DNA from: Malania oleifera | Lineage: Eukaryota > Streptophyta > Magnoliopsida > Santalales > Ximeniaceae | Direction of reading: 5' to 3' | Assembly: GCF_029873635.1 (NCBI RefSeq) | Contig: NC_080420.1 | Location: forward strand, 58,358,346 to 58,422,345 | DNA: 64,000 nucleotides | In this document: positions 1 to 11,775 of the stretch, piece after piece | How positions within the stretch are numbered: position 1 is the stretch's first letter | Layout: each line of letters opens with the position of its first letter | Translations under genes and position numbers: made by a program | The notes under the pieces: model-generated | The model's input: the letters and a program-made list of their open reading frames with translations, nothing else | The model's database searches: none | Told to the model about the DNA's origin: nothing

Positions 1-684
1 TATTGAGTATTATGTTTCCATTAAAGTTATTTTTTTGTTGGTTTTTTTTTATGTTTGAGTATGTTAAGTTTGATTTCTTGAATAAAATACAAAAAGGAAA
101 AAAAAAAAATTGTCTTTATTTTAGAAAGTAATTTAGTGCCTTTCTTTCGTAAAATTTGATTTTTGATTGAAGTTCGGTTTAATTTAGGTTCGGTTTTTAT
201 TAGAGTTCATGTTTTTATTTATCGTATTCTGTTATCGGTTAAATCATTAATAGTCTAATTTTAATTCGAGTTCTGCGTTTGTGTTAAAGGTCCAATTTTT
301 ATTGCGCGCGTGTACATATTTAATTGACTTTCCATTGCATATTCTATTTCCTTATTTGAAGTTGCCATTTTTTTAATTAATGCATGTTTCATTGTTTGCT
401 TAAGTAGGTTAGGGTTTCTATTCTTGCTTTCTTTTATTTAGTGCATGTTAGTTTAAGGTTTTAAATTATGTGTCATTTAATTCATCAAAAGAAAAACTGA
501 ACCATCTTGAAAAACCCAAATCTGAACCAAGTTCAGTACCTTTTTAATTTCGATTGGAAGAAAGTAAAATCTGAGATTAAAACGCATTCCCTGAGGAGAC
601 GATCTAGCCCTTGGGCTTAATATTACACGATAGAACTCCTATACTTGGGATAGCTTTCGAGCTGCTCATTTTTCGAGTGAGTCA
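1..684 (+). mobile_element. GO1 5' LTR, right part (LTR starts before the window)
   Basis: This stretch repeats almost exactly at 5269-5950. I counted 5 substitutions and a 2-base difference in an A-run over the whole comparison, so the two are the LTRs of one recent insertion. The LTR ends in GAGTGAGTCA at 684, followed by a short spacer and a tRNA-Asp primer site. The missing left part should begin TGATTACGCG, as in the 3' copy at 4194. Confidence 0.93.
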
Positions 685-690
685 AGTTTT

Positions 691-708
691 TGGCGCCGTT
701 GCGGGGGA
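691..708 (+). other. GO1 primer binding site (tRNA-Asp)
   Basis: TGGCGCCGTTGCGGGGGA is complementary to the 3' end of plant tRNA-Asp apart from one base. It lies 6 bases after the LTR end. Athila-type Ty3 elements commonly use this primer; AT1 at 19116 has nearly the same site. It is not a tRNA gene. Confidence 0.88.
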
Positions 709-813
709 ATGATGTTCTTAATCTCAAATTTGCGTTTTTCCCATCATTTTTGTTAGTTTTACGAAAAAAAAAAAATAGAAAACAAAAACAGAAAAAATTT
801 TGAGTTTTGAAAC

Positions 814-2487
814 ATGGCTGCACCTGCACCGTGCACGATAATGGATTTTTTGCAGCTTGAATATGCCACTGCATCCTCTTCCACTGTTTTGCCTTATGAC
901 GAGCTTAATTTCATGATGCAGCGCGGGAGGACGTCGTTGCTACCCGAGTTTTATGGGATGGAATCAGAGTGCCCTTATTAGTACCTAACAGATTTTGAGT
1001 TAACCTGCAACATGTTTTTCTCTCATGCTAGAGCTGACGAATCTACTAGACTGAATTTATTTCTTGCTACTTTGCAGGATAGGGCACTGATTTGGTTTCA
1101 TTCCTTGAGACCGCACTCTATCATTAATTGGACTGATATGAAGCGTGAATTTTTGCATGCGTTTTGTTCCTCACAGAAAACTCAATTTTTGCAGGAACAG
1201 ATTCTTAATTATGTGCAGCAGGAGGACGAGACATTTAAGGCTTGCTGGGAGCGATTCAAGGATCTACTAAGCACTTGTCCACATCATGGGTTCGACTCAT
1301 GGAGGTTAGTTGACTGTTTTTATACTGCTCTTACCCCTGATTGCAAGTGTTTTGTTCAGACTATGTCTAATGGAGAGCCCGTCAGCGAGGATCCAGATCA
1401 GGTATTATCATTCTTTGATTACTTAGCTGACAATGTCCCACAGTGCAACACACGATACACTCAGGCACCCATGACTGCACATCCTATCAGCACAATTAGT
1501 GGTGGTGATGCATATGAACCACCAAACTGCCCGGATATTCCTCCGCCTCAATATCAGCCACAACAGATCCCTCTGAGCTGTACGTCGTCAGACCTTTTTG
1601 AGGATAGCATAACACAGATGGCGAACATGCTCCAACAATTCATGCAAACTCAAGTCGATCATAATAATGAATTGCGGGACACCATTAATGCGACAGGCAC
1701 GCAGCTGGATATCTTAGAAAATGAAGAATTGCTCGCAGAACCTCAGCCTAGTCCTCAAGAGTACCAGCAACCACAACAACAAATGCACGATGATCTCTTT
1801 GAGGCAGCAGAGGCCGCCATCACTTTAAGAAGCGAAAAAGAATTTCCCCAACCTGAGATGCTCATCGTCGAACAACCAGTTGTCCCAGCACTAGAAGTCA
1901 TGGCTGAACCAGAAGAGGTCAAAGAAAAATCAGAGAAAACGGGGCTAGAAGCGGAGCATTTAGTTGATGAGGAGACTGATACTCATACGGAGTACCAACC
2001 TGTGGTACCTAATACTCCGAACTCAGAAATCATGAAACCGTCACTCCCACCTGAATTAGATGTTAAGGAGCCTAATGTGGAGGCAGACTCTTGTAGTGGT
2101 ATGATGATATGTACACCCAATAAAGAGGGTGACCAGTCTGGTGAGCATATAATTTTCAAAGAACCAGGTAAAACCTTTAATGTTAATGCTTCTGAAGAAC
2201 TGCAGGTAATTATTCCGATCACTTTCTCTCAACCGTTAATTCTTAAAGAAGCACATTTCTTGGACACAATGTTAAATAAAGACCCATTCTTGTCAACAAA
2301 AGAGGGTCGACCTGCACACAAATTGTTTGGTATTTTGACACGCATTAATTCATTTGAAGTTGATTTTCGTGCAGGTAGGAGGACTGATCGATTGTGGTGG
2401 CTTAAATTTGGAGAACTGTCGGTGCACTTTATAGATCTGCGGCCACCAGACGAAATTCCTCCAGAGCCTCCGCCAAGACAATTGTGA
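814..2487 (+). CDS. GO1 gag-like protein (capsid domain plus unusual C-terminal region)
   Basis: The frame is open from 1012 to 2487 (491 codons). It extends upstream in frame to an ATG at 814, broken once by TAG at 979-981, so the full reading is 558 codons with one stop. Residues about 15-110 from the 1012 start carry the retrotransposon capsid pattern (LQDRALIWFHSL; CWERFKDLLSTCPHHGF), matching AT1 gag. A proline/glutamine-rich linker with AITLRSEKE follows, then an acidic segment and a C-terminal block (LNKDPFLSTKEG; LFGILTRINSF; proline-rich end). I see no zinc knuckle, protease or polymerase. The protein probably packages element RNA, and other functions would have to come in trans from an autonomous Athila-like relative (inference). 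Whether 979 is a private mutation or 1012 is the true start is open. Confidence 0.8.
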
Positions 2488-4193
2488 TGTTTTTCTTTTC
2501 CTTCTTTTCCTTTTATTTTATCTTATTTTATTTTTAGTTAGTTTTCAGGTCTATTTTCTCGTAGTTCGATCTTTGTTTTCCATTATTTTGCCACTCAGGT
2601 ACGCCTTACTTTTCCCGTGCACATTATTTTCTTTTTCCCCTATGCTTTCACATTGAGGACAATGTTTCACTTTAGTTGGGGGGGATGAGCATTCGCATGT
2701 GACACTGTGCACGTACACGTACTGGGTTTTAAAAAAAAAATTTCAAAAAAATCAAAAAAATCAAAAAGAGAGAGAAAGAAAGGAGGAGCACTGAGGAATT
2801 ACATTGCATTATGCCATGCTTAACACTGACTCATACCTTTCACATACTTGCGTATAACTTAAGAATGACACACTTGAGTCAATCATGCGTAGTTTTCTCT
2901 TTATATGATCTTATGATTCCATGAAGAATCGATTGGTAGTACATTCGTGTTAATTTAACTATATAATTCCCTGTATTTACACGGCATCTCACGAGGCTGA
3001 ATAAGCACATTCACGTGATTCATTGCACTTAGGGTTTCTTGTGAGCACTGAGAGAACACCCGTGGCGACTATCACACATTGTGAGATATCCTTGAGCTAT
3101 TTATCGTCCTTTTGAGCGTTAATATCAAATCAGAGTTCACAGAACTCAATTCTCTTTTTTTGGATGATTCTTTGTACACTAGTCTATGTTTTGATTTGCT
3201 AGCTTAGAGGTGACACCTAGTGGGGAGATAGAAACCTAGGTCTTATAGCCTACTCAAGATGTGAAGGCTGAGCCATCCCTAGAGATAGACTTAGTTCATG
3301 GACCCCTATTCGAGCTCAATTCCCATTGATGGTATGAAGATTAGAAAAGAAGTGTTATATTGTCCTTATTGATCAAGAAAAGACAGAAAATGAAGAATGA
3401 GCAGAAAAAAAAAAAAAAAAAAAAAGAATAAGCAATACACATGCGCATGAAATGAAATGTCAATGCCGGCCCAAATACATATCATAAAAAGTCAAGGACG
3501 ACACATATTTTCCATGTATGAAGATGCTTCAACCGGTTAATGCCTCAGATGTATTCACGACAAGTTTGTGAATGAGTTGATCTAGGGTGGTCTCAGTTGG
3601 ATATGGCGAGTAGGTGAGAAGATGCTAGGGTGAAGGACCCGACACCTCATAGATAGGCTAGATCCTTTCAAGACTAGCTCACTCCATATACCTAGCGTTT
3701 GTTCCTTTTTAATATGTGGGATGTTTGATCGCGACACTCCTCCTCACATATGATGAGTGAACCCATTCCTTTTGAGTGTTTTTTAGGGTATACCAGTTAG
3801 GCCGAGTCAAAGCGACCGTTCTGTAGGTGTCCACTGGCATCCTAGGTGTACTGAGTCACACATATCACACACACCTCGAGAGTTTACCTGTTTATACTCG
3901 AACTTATATGATTGCATTAACTCTGAATGTGCCACTGATTAACTTTATGTGAGTACACTACTCTCAAATCACATATAAACGATGAAACTTGCATGAGTGA
4001 CGTGCTTTGGAGTCGTGTGCATTGAATATGAACGAGCTTGTGTGAAATTCAGTTATGTTCTTGTATGTGAAGTGGTATAATTATGTCTCATGTGCATTGA
4101 TTTCATGATCACCGGAGTATATAGTTCTAGACACCACCCTAAGATTCATTCACGTCATTTGCTAGAGACTAGCAAAACGTTAGTTGGGGCGTG
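2488..4193 (+). other. GO1 non-coding 3' region with two polypurine tracts
   Basis: No ORF of note. A motif ending in GTTGGGGGGGAT (about 2650-2690, preceded by GAGGACAATG) resembles an Athila polypurine tract but lies 1.5 kb before the LTR. The terminal tract GTTAGTTGGGGCG lies directly before the LTR (4180-4193). Long A-runs occur at about 2730-2785 and 3400-3425. The rest shows no structure I can name. Confidence 0.7.
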
Positions 4194-5950
4194 TGATTAC
4201 GCGTCAAAACTGCGTAATTGGGCGTTTAACCCGGGCTTTACGGTTTATATTTTTAATTAAATGTCCAAATTTGTTCAATATTTTAACAAAGTGCCAAAAT
4301 TATTATTCTTGAACTTTATTGCATTATTTATGAAGTTTTGGTAATTTTTTGTCGCAGGAAAAATTCCCGGGAATCAAAACCGACACTTATTCGTATTTCG
4401 TGTATAACTTTTCCGTCCGAGCTCCGATCGAGACTATTCAAATTTTTGGAGAAAGAGGAAAGGATTATCTACAACTTTCGTGTTTTGAGTTTTGTGAGAT
4501 ACGGGCTCCAGAAGAGCAGAATTTGCAACGAACAGAGAATTAAAAAAATGAAAAAATCAAGTTGCCGGGTCAACCCGTTGCAAACGGGTCGGGTTGGGTA
4601 ATTCGGGTCATAGGGTTTTTCCCCATCCCCTTTAAATCTTCTCTTCCTCCTCCTTCTTTTAAAAGGCAGCCCGGAGGGCTCTCCTCTTCTCCCCTCTTCT
4701 TCTCCTTCTTCTTCTTCTTCTTCTTCTTCTTCTTCTCTTCACCTTACTTTTCTTTGCTGTTTTTGTCTTCTCTTTTGGTATTTTCTTTTAGCCTTTCTAT
4801 CTTCCATTATTTCTCTTCTTCTTTTCCTTCTTCTTCTTCTCCTTTCCCATCTTCTTCCTCCTCTGTTTTCCTGCTAAACCTCCCTCTTCCATAGCAAACC
4901 CGAGAGCCTTCCCTGCTGTCCCCTGCTAGTCCATCATCATCCGAGGCCAGCACCACCAACTGCTGCAGGAATTTCATACGAACACAGCAGCAGCCTTCAT
5001 CACTGCCAACCCGAGAACCTACAGCCACCGAGAAGCCTTTCAGCACAGCAGCAACAGCCCCAGCTCCATGATTTGCTGCTGCAACCTCCACACACCCGAA
5101 GCATCTCCATGGCAGCCATGCTCTGTTTTTCCTCTCTCTCCCTCTATTTTATTTTAGTTTATTATTTGTTTGGTTGTTCTTATTTCTTCCATTCTCCTTT
5201 GTTTTTTTTTATTCCAAGTAAAGTTTAAGTCAAATTGTTATTGTTTAGGGAATTTAAATTCTTTGTTTTATTGAGTATTATGTTTCCATTAAAGTTATTT
5301 TTTTGTTGGTTTTTTTTTATGTTTGAGTATGTTAAGTTTGATTTCTTGAATAAAATACAAAAAGGAAAAAAAAAATTGTCTTTATTTTAGAAAGTAATTT
5401 AGTGCCTTTCTTTCGTAAAATTTGATTTTTGATTGAAGTTCGGTTTAATTTAGGTTCGGTTTTTATTAGAGTTCATGTTTTTATTTATCGTATTCTGTTA
5501 TCGGTTAAATCATTAATAGTCTAATTTTAATTCGAGTTCTGCGTTTGTGTTAAAGGTCCAATTTTTATTGCGCGCGTGTACATATTTAATTGACTTTCCA
5601 TTGCATATTCTATTTCCTTATTTGAAGTTGCCATTTTTTTAATTAATGCATGTTTCATTGTTTCCTTAAGTAGGTTAGGGTTTCTATTCTTGCTTTCTTT
5701 TATTTAGTGCATGTTAGTTTAGGGTTTTAAATTATGTGTCATTTAATTCATCAAAAGAAAAATTGAACCATCTTGAAAAACCCGAATCTGAACCAAGTTC
5801 AGTACCTTTTTAATTTCGATTGGAAGAAAGTAAAATCTGATATTAAAACGCATTCCCTGAGGAGACGATCTAGCCCTTGGGCTTAATATTACACGATAGA
5901 ACTCCTATACTTGGGATAGCTTTCGAGCTGCTCATTTTTCGAGTGAGTCA
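4194..5950 (+). mobile_element. GO1 3' LTR (complete, 1757 bp)
   Basis: It starts TGATTACGCGTC and ends GAGTGAGTCA, the same ends (inverted) as the solo LTR at 11776-13631. A TATA-like TTTTAAAAGG lies at about 4660, followed by a long CTT-rich leader (4690-4870). The ORFs there (4562-4894 and 4807-5091 on the other strand) are low-complexity artefacts. The base after the LTR begins AGCTC, the expected right copy of the 5-bp target duplication; the left copy is outside the window. Confidence 0.92.
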
Positions 5951-7305
5951 AGCTCCTTCTGGGTGAAGAAGTATTTAAGACTTTTATGGTCGGTAAAGAT
6001 CTCACACCTTTCACCGTATAAGTAGTGCCTCCAAATTTTCAGTGCAAACACTACCGCTGCTAATTCTAAATCATGCATTAGGTAGTTCTTCTCGTATTCT
6101 TTGAGTTGACGAGAAACGTAAGCAACTACCTTGCCATATTGCATTAGAAGATAGCCAAGACCCTTTTTCGAAGCATCACTATATATAACAAAACTACCAT
6201 CATTGGATGGAAGAGTCAGAACTGATGCAGTGATTAGTCGCCGTTTCAGCTCCTGGAAACTCAGCTCACACACATCCGTCCAATCATATCTCACTTTCTT
6301 CCACGTAAGTTTTGTCAAAGGACCTGCTAAACTGGAGAACCCTTCCACAAACTGTCGGTAATAACCTGCAAGACCCAGAAAACTTTAGATCTCCTGAACA
6401 TTCTTCAGTCTCACCTAGTCCACTACTGCCTCTATCTTACTTGGGTCCACCGATACACCTTCCTTAGACACCACATGCCCCATAAAGGCAATCTGTTCTA
6501 GCCAGAACTCGCACTTCTTTAGGTTAGCATACAACCTTTTATCCCTAAGCATTTGCAATACCAATCTCAAATGAATTTCATGCTTTGTAGCACTCCTAGA
6601 ATACAGTAGGATATCATCGATAAATACTACAATGAATCGGTCTAGATATTCGTGAAAGACCCTGTTCATTAGATCCATAAAAGCTGCAGGTGCATTAGTC
6701 AAACCAAAAGTCATAACCATAAATTCAAAATGGCCATACCGAGTTCGAACTGTAGTTTTTGAGACTTCCTCCACTTTCACCTTCAACTGGTGATACCCAG
6801 ATCATAGGTCAATCTTGGAGAAGACCTACGTGCCCTAAAGTTGATCAAATAAATCATCAATCCTGGGTAGTCGGTATCTATTCTTTATTGTTACTTTATT
6901 CAGTTCTCGATAGTCGATGCACAACCTCATCGACCCATCCTTCTTTTTCACAAATAACACCGGTGCTTCCCAAGGAGAAACACTAGGTTAAATGTACCCC
7001 TTGTCAAGCAGCTCTTGAAGCTGTTCCTTTAACTCTCTTAGCTCAGCTGGAGCCATATGATACGGATCTTTCAATATCAGCGCCGTACCTGGAGCTAATT
7101 AAATAGCATACTCCACCTCACGGTCCAGAGGTAATCCTGGTAAACCCTCTGGAAACACGTCAGGGAATTCGCATACCATAGTAATCATTTCCAATTCCCG
7201 TTCTTCTATTGGCATATCTTTCACAAATGCTAGATACCCTTGGCACCCCCTAAGAAGTAGCCTCCCAGTTTGCATAGGAGAAAGGATTAGTGGTGTAGAA
7301 TGCAC
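5951..7305 (-). pseudogene. TK1 reverse transcriptase and RNase H (Ty3 chromovirus), truncated
   Basis: Minus-strand frames encode the end of the protease-RT linker and RT start (7305-7099; DVFPEGLPGLP), the RT core (6786-6415; [19 protein letters not shown], catalytic [23 protein letters not shown]) and RNase H (6348-5951; [25 protein letters not shown]). Frames are broken by several stops, for example in the 6349-6414 gap and around 6790-7100. The gene stops exactly at the GO1 LTR end, so GO1 landed in the RNase H domain; the remaining RNase H and the integrase must lie left of the window. The RT catalytic aspartates are still present, but the gene cannot be translated whole. Confidence 0.9.
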
Positions 7306-7329
7306 ACACGATTTAAGGAACTAAAATTC

Positions 7330-7719
7330 CTACTTTTTTGGTTGTTTGAACAACACCTCCCTCGTGTGGCAATCAATACTAGCATAATTGGCAAACAACC
7401 AATCCATCTCTAGGATGATATCAAAGTTATACATGTCGTATACCACAAGATCAACTAGTAGTATCTTCCCTTGTATTTCAATTGGGAAGTCCTGAACTAC
7501 CTTGTTACACACGACCATAGATCTAGATGGTATAGCCATTACCAGTTCATAATCTAACAATTGCACTTCTAATCCACACAATTTAACAAAACCTCGGGAA
7601 ATAAAAGAATGCATTGCCCCAGAGTCGAATGATACTACAACTTTATAAGAAAGCATGTAAATGATACCTGTGACTACATCACCAATGTTCTCAGTGCCAC
7701 CAAGAGTAAGAGAATACAC
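7330..7719 (-). pseudogene. TK1 aspartic protease
   Basis: A 129-codon frame holds the retropepsin-like motif FDSGAMHSFIS (catalytic Asp in DSGA), then a beta-rich segment ending in DIILEMDWLFANYASIDCH, typical of Ty3 chromovirus protease. It would cut the Gag-Pol polyprotein. It lies between gag and RT as expected, but stop codons separate it from both. The protease domain itself looks nearly intact. Confidence 0.86.
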
Positions 7720-8729
7720 CCTAGCCTGGGCCGTACCCCCTACTGACCGCCACGCTGTGTCGGAGCATTCCTTCCATATTGCTGCTGCAAAGCTCCACTA
7801 TTCCCTTGCATCTGATAGTCTCTCATCTGATGTCCTTGTCTACCACACCGCATATAGGCTCCCGTAGACAACCAACACTACCCATGGTATATCTTACCAC
7901 ATAAAGAGCAACGTGGAACACGCGCGGCATTCTGAGACATACCACCACTGTTCTTCTTCCACTTACCCTGTTCTACCCCATACGAAGAATTAGGAGGCGC
8001 TCGCCTCTTCTTCGTAACTTGAACCTCTGCATTCTCTAGCAAACACTCCTCTGCTACCGTGGCTTTATCAACCAATGTAGCAAAGTCCTGCAACTACAAG
8101 ATCGTCGTCTGCTTACAGATCTCGCTCCTCATACCCCTTTGAAACTTCCAGGCCTTCTTCGGTTCATCAAGAATCACAAATGGAGCAAATCAAGATAGCT
8201 CCTGAAATTTGGCAGCGTACCGCTGCACTGTTAACGATCTCTGCGTCAGATTCATGAATTCCACCATTTTCGCGTTCCTAATTGTGGCCGAAAAATAATG
8301 TTCAAAGAAAAGCCCTTTGAATTGGGCCCACGTCAACTCTATTGGTATCGTTCGATGCTTTTCCATTTGCTTTATAGACACCCACCACCTCTCAGCCTCC
8401 CCTGCCAACTTAAACGTGGCAAAGGTGACTTTATGCCTCTCAGTGCAATTCAACACATCAAGGATCTTCTCAATCTCCTAGATCCAATTCTCAGCATGAA
8501 CTGGATCTGTACTACCCATAAAATTTGAGGGTTTCAATTTGTTGAACTGCTTAATGGAGCAACCCACCTCATTCGTAGGACGATCCTGCCCCCTATTCGT
8601 CCGCACTACCTCAACCATAAGCTGCTGTGTGAAGTCACGCAATACACTAGTAGAGTCGTTACCAGCCTCGAGGCCGGCACCCTCACTACTACTGCCACCC
8701 ACGTTGGTGGTGATATCCCTGGATTCCAT
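7720..8729 (-). pseudogene. TK1 gag (capsid and zinc knuckles)
   Basis: It begins with ATG at 8729 (MESRDITTNVGG). Capsid segments are recognisable: FNKLKPSNFMGSTDP, then LAGEAERWW, LTWAQFKGLFFEHYF and LTVQRYAAKFQELS. Near the end is CSLCGKIYHG, then a stop, then MRCGRQGHQMRDY, remnants of the paired CCHC knuckles found in Tekay/Del elements; the last cysteine of the second is lost. At least four in-frame stops make it non-functional. 8730-9122, between the ATG and the primer site, is the 5' leader, with nothing else recognisable. Confidence 0.85.
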
Positions 8730-9122
8730 CCTGAAAACAATTACAAGAATCCATTAGAAATGTAATAGCCTACCCATCAACTACTACTATCACAATATAA
8801 GGTCAATTCTCTAAGTTCATATCCTTAACATTGACGTACTTCACAAATTTGACACCCTCATTCTAGCTCAAGTTCCACTCTTCTACTTGGAAACTAAACC
8901 ATCAATGGATTGTCATGATTTTTTTGAACCTTTCGATTGATCCAGAAAAACACAGAAGTCTATCAATGGATTTACGTCTCTAGGTATACAAAGCACAAAT
9001 CAAGGTCTTATCCTTGTCCTATACTCTAGCATATTCTAGACTACAGAACTAGTAACTCCTAAGCCCTGAACATATCCCTAACTAGGCAGCATGAAACAAA
9101 TCATACTTCCGATTGGCTTTGG

Positions 9123-9134
9123 GCTCTGATACCA
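9123..9134 (-). other. TK1 primer binding site (initiator tRNA-Met)
   Basis: The plus strand reads GCTCTGATACCA; on the minus strand this is TGGTATCAGAGC, the standard tRNA-iMet primer site. It is two bases from the LTR end at 9137, which fixes the element's orientation. Confidence 0.93.
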
Positions 9135-9136
9135 AC

Positions 9137-11331
9137 TGTAACAACCAGACCCTTTATACGGACCCAGGTGTCACTCACTCAAACATAATACCTGTACCTG
9201 TTCAAGATACATAGACAACCCGCCCTAACCAGGGATATACGAGTATGAATCATACATAAATTTGATGTAAATGTTGAGGAAAAACATAAACATCCACAGG
9301 GATTTCTATTAGTCTTATACCAGAGTTTACTATTACATCCACAATTACATAAAACCTAACATATCATAAATTATGTTATTACAATCCTCCAGAAAAACGC
9401 TTCATCTAGGTCTAATATAGAATTCATATGCTTATGTAAGCTAAACCAAAAATTTGATCTCCCTAGTCCCTTTAGCTACTAGGACCGACATATTGATGGA
9501 CTTGAAAACGAAGGTTGTATGATAGGGTGATACACCTCTCAGTAAGGAAGAAAGTGTTACAACAGTGTGTGACTGCATTTATGCACATTTTCATACAAAC
9601 TCATACATTTGAAACATTTGTTTATAATACTGTACCATATAACATTTATCTACACATCAAATATTTAAATCATGCATATGATTATTAGAACACCACTAGC
9701 TTGATATGACAATTTGCCTGTTTACCTCGTGGCACGGATTGTGCACTGATTGCCTCTGATAGTGTCTTGTTCGTTCAGACAAAGCCGAGCATCTTTTATG
9801 ATCCGACCGCCCCCTGGTTTATTTTTACTAGCAGCTTACTAACTCCTCCAGGTCGACCATCTAATATACCCATACTAATTTTCTCATATATGGTTGCACT
9901 GCCAGCATCGGTACCTAGCCCTAGGAGTTTATTTCAACCCCGAACATGAGTATCTTTCAACCCCTATGACTGGAGTATCTTTCAGCTCCTTTTAGTCACA
10001 AGCTGTGGTTCCAGTATCATATATACAATTTATAGAAAAATAGTAACCTGTGCAATTTTAGTATTCTCACAAATTCAAATCATCACATTGGGTTCAAACT
10101 GGTGCCTTTCCACTCAATTTATCTCTTTTTTCTTACAGATTCAGCTCGATGTTTCACTGGCCTCCATTTATCACATTCTCAGTATAACAAATTGGAACTT
10201 CGTTCCCATATCTATATCAATAGTATAGAAAATTCATACATTTCCATTTCAACATATTCAGTATAACAAATTGGAACTCCATTCCCATAATCTATATCAA
10301 TAGTATGGAAAATTCATCCATTTCCATTTCAACATATTAAGTATAAAAAATTGGAACTCCGTTCCCATAATCTATATCAATAGTATAGAAAATTCATACA
10401 TTTCCATTTCAACATATATCACACAATTTTAAATCCCAAAACCCGCTAAATGATAGAAATCCAATAAACATCATTTAAGTGAATAAGAAAAGGATTCGAG
10501 CATCTCTTACTATAGTATAAATACAAATAAATGACTTTTGTAAAGTTTGGAGATCATACGTCGAAATCCTCGTTTTTACCAAAAACCAAAAAATCATAAA
10601 ACTAACATTTTTACTCGATAGAATTTAGCAAAGAACCAGTTAAATCATACATAATAACATAATCTAGATTTTTAGAGGTTTAGTTTTCCAAAAATGCTGT
10701 TGTAATCAAATTCTCCTTACCTTAAACTCGAAACGAAACTTCGTACGATAACGATCCAAACCGACAACTTGGATTCCCGACAACCTAAAACCATAGAATG
10801 TAATCTTACTATATTTTCTACTACTATCCGAATATCCAATCAAAACTAAGATCAGATCCCTACCTTGATTTTTGGGAAAACCCAAAAATCTCTGTAATGA
10901 CGATCTGATCTGCTAAAATTGTAGAGTTTTCTCTTCTGATCCACGTAGTACTCTTTGTTTTCGGAAATGGACGACGAACGGCGAAGAATCTTTGAGAGAG
11001 AAAGAGAGAGCTTGGTGGTAGAGAGAGAGAGAGAGAGGGAAATATTTTATGTTTTCTGAACCACAAAGCAACCCCAAAAGAAGCTTTAAGGCGCCGTTGA
11101 CTGAGTCAACTTCGTCGATGAGGCCATGGCTTCGTCAATGAGGCTGTCGACATCCTTGTCAATGAGGCTCTGAATTTCATCGACGAAGATTTCTCGAGAA
11201 CCATCCAAAACCCCTTGGTATTCCTCGTTGACGAGGCTCTGAATTTCATCGACGAGGAACTATAGGGACCTTATCGACAAAGGTGACCTTCGTCGATGAA
11301 CCTTGCTTATTTGATGGTTCGGGTCTCTACA
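9137..11331 (-). mobile_element. TK1 5' LTR (2195 bp)
   Basis: On the plus strand it runs from TGTAACAACC to GGGTCTCTACA, so the LTR has TG..CA ends. Its right edge abuts integrase-coding sequence of TK0, so TK1 inserted there. Inside are three tandem copies of an ~80-bp unit (10180-10418), a GA-rich stretch near 11010-11040, and an array of TTCGTCGATGAA-like palindromes (11100-11300) on the upstream (U3) side. Short ORFs within it are not convincing genes. Confidence 0.9.
10180..10418. repeat. Three ~80-bp tandem repeats in the TK1 LTR
   Basis: Units beginning AGTATAACAAATTGGAACT start at about 10180, 10259 and 10339 and are nearly identical, each containing CCCATAATCTATATCAATAG. They are within the LTR, downstream of the palindrome array in the element's orientation. 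Confidence 0.9.
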
Positions 11332-11332
11332 G

Positions 11333-11775
11333 GAGATGTTGTTCTCCTTTATATTAGGATGAGATGGGTGAGCGACGGGTTGTGGGGCCAGAGTTAGTAC
11401 AACAAGCGTATGATAAGGTTCAACTCATCAGAGATAGAACCAGTGCAGCTCAGAGCCAACAGAAGAGTTATGTCGATAACCACCGTAGGAAATTAAAGTT
11501 TGATATTGGCGCTTATGTGTTTTTGAAAATAGCTCCATTAAAAGGGGTTATGAGATTTGGAAGGAAAGGTAAGCTTAGCCCTAGATTCATTGGCCCATTC
11601 GAGATTCTAGAGGAAGTGAGGCCGGTTGCCTATAGGTTAGCTTTACCACTTGTGTTTTCTAGGATACCCGATGTATTCCATGTTTCCTTGTTGAGGAAAT
11701 ACATTACAGACCCTTCTCACATAATCAATTATGGTGAATTAGAGCTTAGTGATTCACTAGTTTATAAGAAGGTAC
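11333..11775 (+). pseudogene. TK0 integrase C-terminal part, 5' of the solo LTR
   Basis: The open frame from 11364 encodes the C-terminal DNA-binding part of a Ty3 chromovirus integrase: GPELVQQAYDKVQLIRDR, KLKFDIGAYVFLKIAPLKG, GKLSPRFIGPFEIL, PDVFHVSLLRKY. The frame can be followed back to 11333 through one TAG stop at about 11354. It is cut upstream by the TK1 LTR and downstream, inside the chromodomain linker (LVYKKV), by a solo LTR. The catalytic core lies out of the window to the left. Confidence 0.88.

Noticed and set aside
691..708. tRNA-Asp gene fragment (also at 19116)
   Set aside because: Only the 18 bases complementary to a tRNA 3' end, right after an LTR; these are primer sites.
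4338..4601. Small ORFs in the GO1 3' LTR (also 4562-4894 and 4807-5091)
   Set aside because: They overlap on both strands in U3/leader; the CTT-rich part gives Ser/Phe and Glu/Lys runs.
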